Shown: positions 6,336 through 10,946 of the stretch, piece after piece
How positions within the stretch are numbered: the stretch's first letter is position 1
Layout of the letters: the number at the start of each line of letters is the position of its first letter
From: Anaerolineales bacterium
GTDB lineage: Bacteria > Chloroflexota > Anaerolineae > Anaerolineales > Villigracilaceae
Length of the DNA stretch: 10,946 bases
Assembly: GCA_016789485.1 (NCBI GenBank)
Contig: JAEURE010000060.1
Span: 1 to 10,946 of the forward strand
Direction: 5' to 3'
Notes under the pieces: generated by a model
What the model saw: the letters and a program-made list of their open reading frames with translations, nothing else
Told to the model about the DNA's origin: nothing
The model's database searches: none
Program-made: the position numbers and the translations under genes

Positions 6336-7673
6336 ATGAAAAATTACACTACACTTATTCTGGCTGGCCTTGTCATCATTTTGGCCGCCGCTCTGATAGG
6401 CGTTTTGACTTATGTCAAAAATCAACCTGCGGAGGTGCGCACGGTGGAACCGTTGGTGACGATTGCCGCCATGGAACCTGATTCAGCATTGTGGGGAGTG
6501 AATTTTCCGAACCAGTTCGATACCTTGATGAAGACAAAGACCAATAACGTTGACACAACCTATGCGGGTTCATCCCAATTCTCATGGCTGGAACGTGATC
6601 CGCGTCAGGTCATCCTGTTTGCTGGGTATCCATTCAGCAAGGATTACAACGATGATCGCGGTCATGCCAATGCGTTGGATGATGTCCGCGCTACCAAGCG
6701 CCTGAATTTGAATGATGAAGACCCCAAACACACACCTGCCACTTGTTACTCCTGCAAATCGTCCGATAACCCGGGCTTGTGGGCTGAGCTTGGTATGGAA
6801 GCGTATGACGCCATGTCGTTCAATGAAATGACGCCCAATATCAATAATTCGATCGGATGCTCCAACTGCCATGAGGCTGAAACCATGCGTCTGATTGTGA
6901 CCAACCCTGCTCTCGAAGAAGCACTGAAGCGCCAGGGGAAGGATTGGGAAACGTTCACCCGCCAGGAGATGCGCACCGTTGTCTGTGCGAACTGTCATGT
7001 TGAGTATTATTTCAAAGGCGACGGCAAGTATTTGACCTTCCCCTGGGATAAAGGCACCAGAGTGGAAGAGATCATTTCCTACTATGAAGAATCTGGTTTC
7101 AAAGATTGGGTATATCCTGAAACAGATACCCCCATGCTCAAAGCCCAACACCCTGAATATGAATTCTTCACTGCCGGCTCCACACATTACAACGCCGGCG
7201 TTTCCTGTGCCGACTGTCACATGCCCTACGTCCGCGATGGTGCAAGTAAATATTCATCCCACGATGTTCACAGCCCATTGCTAAATCCCGAGCAGGCTTG
7301 CGGCCAGTGCCATACGGACACAGCATATGTCATCAATCGTGTTGCCAGTATTCAACAACAGGTTGCTGAGACGAAGATTGACACGGAAGATGCGATCATT
7401 GATGCCGTCACTGCCATCAAGGCTGCCGTGGCCGCTGGAAATGCAGATGTAACTTTACTCGACGAAGCTCGCAAGCTGCACCGCGAAGCCCAGTTTATGT
7501 GGGATATTGTTTCTGCCGAGAACAGCACAGGCTTCCATAATCCTGAATATGCGTTGGAAATATTGGCTAAGTCCTCCAATCTTGCACGTCAAGCGCAGAT
7601 GCTCGCCGCACAGTCCGTAGGTGATACATCCCTGCTTGAAACAGGCACGTACTATCCTGCCGCGACTCCCTAA
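6336..7673 (+). CDS. nrfA: Cytochrome c nitrite reductase, pentaheme catalytic subunit NrfA
   Basis: NrfA reduces nitrite to ammonium with six electrons, here supplied by NrfH. Numbering from an alternative ATG at 6327, the catalytic heme motif is CYSCK (140-144) and the four others are CSNCH (178), CANCH (220), CADCH (294) and CGQCH (325). Active-site residues align with the E. coli enzyme: Arg111 in DRGHANALDDV, Tyr227 in HVEYYF and His275 in KAQHPEYEFF. The K-x-Q-H loop with Glu226 indicates the calcium-binding type. The N-terminal hydrophobic stretch (about 7-30) has no obvious cleavage site and may anchor the protein beside NrfH. I chose the ATG at 6336 (445 residues) because AGGAG at 6321-6325 is ten bases before it but only one base before 6327. 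A terminator follows. No nrfBCD genes are present, consistent with the NrfHA two-subunit type. Confidence 0.95.
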   Translation: MKNYTTLILAGLVIILAAALIGVLTYVKNQPAEVRTVEPLVTIAAMEPDSALWGVNFPNQFDTLMKTKTNNVDTTYAGSSQFSWLERDPRQVILFAGYPFSKDYNDDRGHANALDDVRATKRLNLNDEDPKHTPATCYSCKSSDNPGLWAELGMEAYDAMSFNEMTPNINNSIGCSNCHEAETMRLIVTNPALEEALKRQGKDWETFTRQEMRTVVCANCHVEYYFKGDGKYLTFPWDKGTRVEEIISYYEESGFKDWVYPETDTPMLKAQHPEYEFFTAGSTHYNAGVSCADCHMPYVRDGASKYSSHDVHSPLLNPEQACGQCHTDTAYVINRVASIQQQVAETKIDTEDAIIDAVTAIKAAVAAGNADVTLLDEARKLHREAQFMWDIVSAENSTGFHNPEYALEILAKSSNLARQAQMLAAQSVGDTSLLETGTYYPAATP

Positions 7674-7689
7674 AGAACTATGAAAGCAG

Positions 7690-7719
7690 ACTCCCCGTGC
7701 ATACGCCGGGGAGTTTTTA
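7690..7719 (+). terminator. Intrinsic terminator of the nrfHA operon
   Basis: ACTCCCCG (7690-7697) pairs with CGGGGAGT (7707-7714) around a 9-nt loop, followed by a run of T (7714-7718). It lies 16 nt past the nrfA stop codon. Confidence 0.9.
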
Positions 7720-7771
7720 TTTAAGGGAACATTTTGAATGATATTGTCGTTAACCATGAAAAGGAGAAAAA

Positions 7772-8221
7772 ATGAAAAAGTTTATTTTATTGATGCTTAT
7801 GGTTATCCTCACAGCCTGTTCTGCCGCAGCGCCCACCGACCTGGATCGCAATCGCCAAACCTGGCAGGATGCAGGCGTGCCCCATTACCGTTTTGATCTA
7901 TTTATTGGCTGCTTCTGTGTCTTTCGCGATCACATGCCTTTAGCCATCGAAGTACAAAATGGTGAAATCATTTCGATGACAAAACCGGATGGCACCTCCG
8001 TTGAAATGACGGATCCAAGCTATGAGCTTTTCGCGAAATATGCGACTATAGACCGCATCTTTTCTGAACTGGAAACTGGTCTAAAAGGTGATGCAGACGA
8101 AGTCACTGTGACATACGACGCCACTTACGGTTTCCCCTCAGAGATCTACTTTGACTTTATCAGGGAGGCCGCTGATGATGAGCTGTCAATTCAAGTTTCA
8201 AATTTTGAAGCGCTGAAATAA
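7772..8221 (+). CDS. DUF6174-type lipoprotein of unknown function
   Basis: The 149-residue protein has a lipoprotein signal with lipobox LTAC (Cys16). The mature part matches the DUF6174 pattern: NRQTWQDAGVPHYRFDL (27-43), a GCFCVF cysteine pair (46-51), an IEVQNGEI strand (59-66), then TIDRIFSEL, a DEVTVTYDATYGFPSEIYFD core and a DDELSIQVSNF end. The Cys-Phe-Cys pair followed by a beta-rich domain is characteristic of this uncharacterised group; no enzymatic residues are obvious. AGGAG (7762-7766) is well placed before the ATG. The gene sits between the nrfHA terminator and a bidirectional terminator, so it is probably transcribed alone, and linkage to nitrite reduction is by position only. 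Lipid anchoring to the outer face of the membrane is inferred from the lipobox. Confidence 0.8.
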   Translation: MKKFILLMLMVILTACSAAAPTDLDRNRQTWQDAGVPHYRFDLFIGCFCVFRDHMPLAIEVQNGEIISMTKPDGTSVEMTDPSYELFAKYATIDRIFSELETGLKGDADEVTVTYDATYGFPSEIYFDFIREAADDELSIQVSNFEALK

Positions 8222-8257
8222 AAAAGAGCGACCTGTACAGGTCGCTCTTTTTTATTT
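8216..8257. terminator. 42-nt perfectly palindromic bidirectional terminator
   Basis: The block is an exact palindrome centred between 8236 and 8237. Its GC core is AGAGCGACCTG and its complement, flanked by A-runs on one side and T-runs on the other. It overlaps the stop codon of the DUF6174 gene and lies 20 nt past the stop of the convergent Crp/Fnr gene, so it can end both transcripts. Confidence 0.92.
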
Positions 8258-8277
8258 GAACACAAGTTTGTGAGGGA

Positions 8278-8955
8278 TTATTCCAGCCACTGATTAAAAA
8301 TCTCTTTGTCGGTAATTTGAATACGCCTGTCTTCCACTTTGATCGCGCCGCTGCGTTCCAACTCCTTCATGGAGCGCGCCACTACTTCACGGACGGTTCC
8401 CAGCCTCGCGGCAAGCTGTTCCTGAGTCCATATCGGCGCAGGCTTTTGCTGTGGCAGTTCAGCGATCAGGCGCGCAAGGCGGTGGGTGACCTGATAGAAA
8501 GCCATCTCGCTCACCATCCGCACCATGCCTCGCAGCATTTTTCCAAAATTTGCCAGAACTTTTTGAGCAAAAGCAGGATGTGCCATTACGAGTTCATGGA
8601 GCTTTTTTGTGTTGATCACCCATACACGGCAGACTTCCAGCGCCTCTACATTGACAGGGTTTGTCCCTTCGTCAAAAGCGGGAACTTCAGCAAAGGTATC
8701 TCCCTCCTGCAAAATTCGGACGATATATTGCCGTCCCTGTGGCGAGACCTTAAATATCTTGGCGCTGCCCTGTTCAACGATATGCAAGCCGTCACAGGGA
8801 TCTCCCTCCCAGAACAACACATCTCCGCGCTGGTATTCACGGAGATGCATATTTTCAGCAATATCTTTTAATAGAGTGTCTGAAAGGTCGTCAAAATATT
8901 CGTTCGCTTTTAAGACCTTTATTCTTTCGCTGCCTGTTGATGCGATCGGCTTCAT
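8278..8955 (-). CDS. Crp/Fnr-family transcriptional regulator
   Basis: The 225-residue protein has an N-terminal cyclic-nucleotide-type beta-barrel (about 18-125), a dimerisation helix (about 127-165) and a C-terminal winged helix-turn-helix. The helix-turn-helix is WTQEQLAARLGTVREVVARSMKEL (176-199), immediately followed by a wing (GAIKVEDRRIQI). Recognition-helix residues R189, E190 and R194 repeat the R-E-x3-R spacing with which CRP reads TGTGA half-sites. Only two cysteines occur (C54, C109), so it lacks the FNR 4Fe-4S cluster. At the site of the CRP cAMP-binding Arg-Ser it has Asn-Pro (99-100), so cAMP binding is doubtful; the ligand is unknown. It starts 9 nt after the phosphoribosyltransferase stop, with no Shine-Dalgarno, suggesting translational coupling. 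Likely target: the TGTGAC dyad before nrfHA (inference). Confidence 0.9.
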   Translation of the reverse strand: MKPIASTGSERIKVLKANEYFDDLSDTLLKDIAENMHLREYQRGDVLFWEGDPCDGLHIVEQGSAKIFKVSPQGRQYIVRILQEGDTFAEVPAFDEGTNPVNVEALEVCRVWVINTKKLHELVMAHPAFAQKVLANFGKMLRGMVRMVSEMAFYQVTHRLARLIAELPQQKPAPIWTQEQLAARLGTVREVVARSMKELERSGAIKVEDRRIQITDKEIFNQWLE

Positions 8956-8964
8956 GGCTTGAAG

Positions 8965-9474
8965 TTACATCTCACCAAGCAGAACTTGATCTGTGCCGCG
9001 GTTGATTTCCCATGGATAGACAATGAATGCGTCGGTAACGGCTGCATAATAATCGGGTCGCACGCTTCCAAACAGATTTCGGTAGGGGTTGAAATGCAGG
9101 ACGCAGGTTTCGGCAAATCCGCCGGCAGCGGAGACGCGGTTCTTCACGGCAGTGATGGTGCGGCCTGACCCCCAAACATCATCCACGATAAGGGTGGGGC
9201 GTCCACGCAGTTTATCGTCTGCGGGGAATTGAATGAATTCGGGCCATGCCATGAGTTTGGATTTGTCCGTTTGTGATTGCGCAGGAAAATCCACGGCGGC
9301 GGTGAGGATGTGGGTGATGTCCATGGATTCGGCGAGCATTCCGCCGGGAATAATCCCGCCGCGCGTGATAATCACCATTGCGGTGAATTCGCGGTGAAAT
9401 TGGGGAACCAGATGGTCTATCAGTTTATCCAGTTCCTGCCAGGTGATCATTTCGCGGCGTGGTTCAGATGGCAT
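8965..9474 (-). CDS. COG2236-like phosphoribosyltransferase
   Basis: The 169-residue protein has the type I phosphoribosyltransferase signature: a VIITRGGIIPG loop (34-44) and the PRPP-binding LIVDDVWGSGRT (95-106) with its Asp pair. It also carries a late FIVYPWE segment (150-156) typical of the COG2236 hypoxanthine/xanthine-guanine-like group. These soluble enzymes condense a purine base with PRPP to the nucleotide in salvage; the base cannot be told from sequence alone, and some members have other roles. The ATG at 9474 has AAGGATT about eight bases upstream; an internal Met at residue 9 is an alternative. It lies between the DUF6159-like gene (46-nt gap) and the Crp/Fnr gene (9-nt gap) on the same strand, with no terminator in either gap. 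Confidence 0.85.
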   Translation of the reverse strand: MPSEPRREMITWQELDKLIDHLVPQFHREFTAMVIITRGGIIPGGMLAESMDITHILTAAVDFPAQSQTDKSKLMAWPEFIQFPADDKLRGRPTLIVDDVWGSGRTITAVKNRVSAAGGFAETCVLHFNPYRNLFGSVRPDYYAAVTDAFIVYPWEINRGTDQVLLGEM

Positions 9475-9520
9475 GAAGTTAATCCTTGATGTGCGAATTT
9501 ATCAGAATAGTAAATATTTA

Positions 9521-10417
9521 TTAGGCTAGAGCAGCTGCGAGCGGGGCGGGAGCGGCGACTTGTGTCGAGCGTCCTTCTGCTGTGGCTTTTTCCACTTCCC
9601 GTGCCCAGATGTAAAGGCAGGCGTGATAGGCTGTATTGGTGTAGGAACTGAACAGGCTGGCGAGCATCACGAAGGTGAAGAAGATCAACGTGCCGATGGT
9701 AATGCCGACTACCAGGATGGCTGTACTGCCGCCAGCCACGTAAGCGATGCCGCCTCCAATGGCGAAGGCGAGGATAAGACCGATGACAACGCCTACGAAG
9801 CCAATGAGCCCTGTGACCCAGCGAACGCCGACAAACCCAATGCCGATGAGCAATAAATTCTCTTTTGTGATCTTGACAATGCGGGCAAGACCATCTTTTA
9901 GATTTAGATCGTCGATGACCATGGCAGGGAGGACAAGAAGCGCAGCTTCCGTCCACAGAGCTTCAACGGCGCGCATGGCGGAGCGCAGGATTCCGCCGAG
10001 GACGTTATTTTTTCTATTGTTGTTCGCCATGTTACGCAGGACGCCCACAAGGGTGGAGACGGCTGCGAGTGTGAGAATATCAAAAAAGTCGCGGCGGACG
10101 ATGGCCCACGCTTCATCCATGCGGGCATCGCCTGTGGTGAGGTATCCATAAATCAAGCGGATGGTCATGGCAGAGAAGACATATGTTACTGTGAATTGGA
10201 TAAACATCAGGATGGCGCCCAAAACACCCATGATGATACGTCCTATCTGACTGTCGCCAGTTAGAAATGCAGTGATAATAATAGGGATAATACCGATAAT
10301 GGAAATGATCATTCCCACAACCAAAGCGTAGATGGAGGGTTTTAGTAAGTCCCTGTCTTTAAAAGCCATGCTCCAGGCTTGTTTTAGAAAATTCCAACCT
10401 CTTGAAAAACTTTGCAT
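9521..10417 (-). CDS. DUF6159-like polytopic membrane protein
   Basis: The 298-residue protein starts with FSRGWNFLKQAWSMAFKDRDLLKPS, the N-terminal pattern of the DUF6159 group. It has about six hydrophobic segments: roughly 28-52, 60-90, 113-127, a hydrophobic WTEAALLVLPAMVIDDL stretch near 165-180, 200-240 and 245-275. The C-terminus (AEGRSTQVAAPAPLAAALA) is Ala/Pro-rich and probably cytoplasmic. No catalytic or transport motif is recognisable, and the function of the family is unknown to me. A strong Shine-Dalgarno (AAGGAGAG) lies close before the ATG, and an extended -10 box lies about 30 nt upstream. It heads a possible three-gene unit with the phosphoribosyltransferase and the Crp/Fnr regulator. 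Confidence 0.75.
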   Translation of the reverse strand: MQSFSRGWNFLKQAWSMAFKDRDLLKPSIYALVVGMIISIIGIIPIIITAFLTGDSQIGRIIMGVLGAILMFIQFTVTYVFSAMTIRLIYGYLTTGDARMDEAWAIVRRDFFDILTLAAVSTLVGVLRNMANNNRKNNVLGGILRSAMRAVEALWTEAALLVLPAMVIDDLNLKDGLARIVKITKENLLLIGIGFVGVRWVTGLIGFVGVVIGLILAFAIGGGIAYVAGGSTAILVVGITIGTLIFFTFVMLASLFSSYTNTAYHACLYIWAREVEKATAEGRSTQVAAPAPLAAALA

Positions 10418-10447
10418 AATTCACTCTCCTTCGTTAAGAATGCGTTC

Positions 10448-10456
10448 ATTATAGCA
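10448..10456 (-). promoter_or_regulatory. Extended -10 promoter of the leftward unit
   Basis: On the minus strand 10456-10448 reads TGCTATAAT, a perfect extended -10 element. Transcription would start about 24 nt before the DUF6159-like ATG, leaving room for the AAGGAGAG ribosome site. The -35 position is a poor match, which an extended -10 can tolerate. Confidence 0.6.
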
Positions 10457-10496
10457 AAATTGATGCAAAAAAGACGCTAAAAATGAGAGGGAGCAG

Positions 10497-10502
10497 TATA
10501 AT
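10497..10502 (+). promoter_or_regulatory. -10 box ahead of the cytochrome c lipoprotein gene
   Basis: TATAAT lies 27 nt before the ATG at 10530, giving a predicted leader of about 20 nt that contains AGGA six bases before the start. No convincing -35 is seen. With the divergent box at 10448-10456, this makes the 112-nt gap a divergent promoter region. Confidence 0.5.
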
Positions 10503-10529
10503 CGGGCAATTCCAAAATCAGGATCATTT

Positions 10530-10910
10530 ATGAAAAACATATTTTTTGTCGTAGTGTTGCTGGGTGTATTTGTAATCACAGCTTGTTCAGCAGGCGCGTC
10601 TGTTCCATCCACACCAACCCCGGATCCGCTGGTCTTGCAGGGACAGCAGGTTTTTAATGCGCGTTGCGCCACTTGTCATGCCCTCGTACCGGATACGATC
10701 ATCATTGGGCCGTCTCTTGCAGGAGTTGCCACTCGCGCAGAGACCCGTGTGGAGGGACAAACCGCAGAGGAATATTTGCAGTTGTCCGTTTTAAGGCCCG
10801 GTGATTATGTGGTGGAAGGCTTCAACAACATCATGATCACCAATCTGGCGAAAGAACTTACCAACGAAGATATGAACGCGCTGATGGCATTTTTATTGAG
10901 TTTGAAATAA
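10530..10910 (+). CDS. Lipoprotein monoheme cytochrome c (class I-like)
   Basis: The 126-residue protein has a lipoprotein signal with lipobox ITAC (Cys19) and a short Ser/Thr/Pro linker (VPSTPTPDP). A class I cytochrome c domain follows: heme motif CATCH (46-50) within VFNARCATCHALVP, a GPSLAGVATR segment (60-69) and the C-terminal helix LTNEDMNALMAFLLSL. The distal ligand is probably Met102 (NNIMITNL). It would be tethered to the outer face of the membrane as a small electron carrier. The partner cannot be read from this window: nrfHA does not need it, and the genes downstream are cut off. The next gene starts 30 nt later with a strong ribosome site, so this is probably the first gene of an operon. 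Confidence 0.88.
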   Translation: MKNIFFVVVLLGVFVITACSAGASVPSTPTPDPLVLQGQQVFNARCATCHALVPDTIIIGPSLAGVATRAETRVEGQTAEEYLQLSVLRPGDYVVEGFNNIMITNLAKELTNEDMNALMAFLLSLK

Positions 10911-10940
10911 CATCTTATTAACCAACTCGGAGGAGAATGT

Positions 10941-10946
10941 ATGAAA
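10941..10946 (+). CDS. First codons of a downstream gene (cut by the window edge)
   Basis: ATG AAA at the edge is preceded by GGAGGAG (10929-10935), a near-perfect Shine-Dalgarno five bases upstream. Only two codons (Met-Lys) are visible, so nothing can be said of the product beyond its probable co-transcription with the cytochrome c gene. Confidence 0.55.

Noticed and set aside
6582..7220. Long minus-strand open frame (212 codons) opposite nrfA
   Set aside because: It lies entirely within the well-supported nrfA, whose five heme motifs fix the real frame. The antisense product has no recognisable domain.
8317..8871. Plus-strand open frame (184 codons) opposite the Crp/Fnr gene
   Set aside because: It is the shadow of a clear Crp/Fnr protein and shows no domain or ribosome site.
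8963..8968. TGTAAC half-site (minus strand) just before the Crp/Fnr gene, possible autoregulation
   Set aside because: There is no second half-site at the proper spacing, and it spans the stop codon of the preceding gene in a 9-nt gap.
9511..9520. Palindrome TAAATATTTA between the DUF6159-like and phosphoribosyltransferase genes
   Set aside because: Short and wholly A+T, expected by chance in an AT-rich gap; not stable as a terminator.
1..10946. Search for CRISPR arrays, insertion sequences, tRNA/rRNA genes, integration sites or toxin-antitoxin pairs
   Set aside because: No regularly spaced repeats, transposase-like proteins, RNA gene signatures or small paired genes were seen; all long frames are explained by the genes listed.

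Overview
The window looks like chromosomal DNA from an anaerobic or facultative, mid-GC bacterium. The best guess is Chloroflexota, class Anaerolineae. The support is indirect: a Thr-Pro-rich low-complexity exported protein of a kind common there, several small lipoproteins with Thr/Pro linkers, an Rad50/SbcC-like ATPase without an adjacent SbcD, and a minimal NrfH-NrfA pair. No rRNA, tRNA, CRISPR array, transposase, phage gene or recombination site is visible. This is mostly housekeeping and respiratory gene content, not an obvious mobile island.

Layout. Positions 1-549 (minus) hold the N-terminal part of an M42 metallo-aminopeptidase, cut by the window edge just before its bimetal-bridging Asp. 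Upstream of it on the same strand (601-1041) is a Thr/Pro-rich membrane-anchored protein; a perfect 25-nt palindrome lies between the two. A compact promoter region (about 1042-1088) separates this from a rightward pair: an SbcC/Rad50-type ATPase with a zinc hook (1089-3692) and a membrane-bound family 2 glycosyltransferase (3726-4892). A 175-nt intergenic stretch follows, carrying three consecutive inverted repeats, and leads into a PCuAC-type copper chaperone lipoprotein (5068-5559) with a strong terminator behind it.

The centre is a complete nitrite-ammonifying module: nrfH (5836-6321), the tetraheme membrane quinol dehydrogenase, and nrfA (6336-7673), the pentaheme nitrite reductase with its CXXCK catalytic heme. 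All recognisable active-site residues are present. It has its own terminator, and a CRP-like operator (TGTGAC-N4-GTTACA) sits about 41 nt ahead of the inferred transcription start. A DUF6174-type lipoprotein (7772-8221) follows. It is separated by a 42-nt perfectly palindromic bidirectional terminator from a leftward unit at 10417-8278: a DUF6159-like polytopic membrane protein, a COG2236-like phosphoribosyltransferase and a Crp/Fnr regulator. The regulator's recognition helix has the Arg-Glu-x3-Arg pattern that reads TGTGA half-sites, so it is a reasonable candidate to bind the nrfHA operator.

The right end begins a new rightward unit: a lipoprotein monoheme cytochrome c (10530-10910), then a strong Shine-Dalgarno and the first two codons of another gene.

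I do not see a clearly novel multi-gene system. The items most worth a second look are the nrfHA operator paired with a regulator that lacks both Fe-S cysteines and the cAMP-binding Arg, the hairpin-rich leader ahead of the copper chaperone, and the SbcC-like ATPase lacking an adjacent nuclease.
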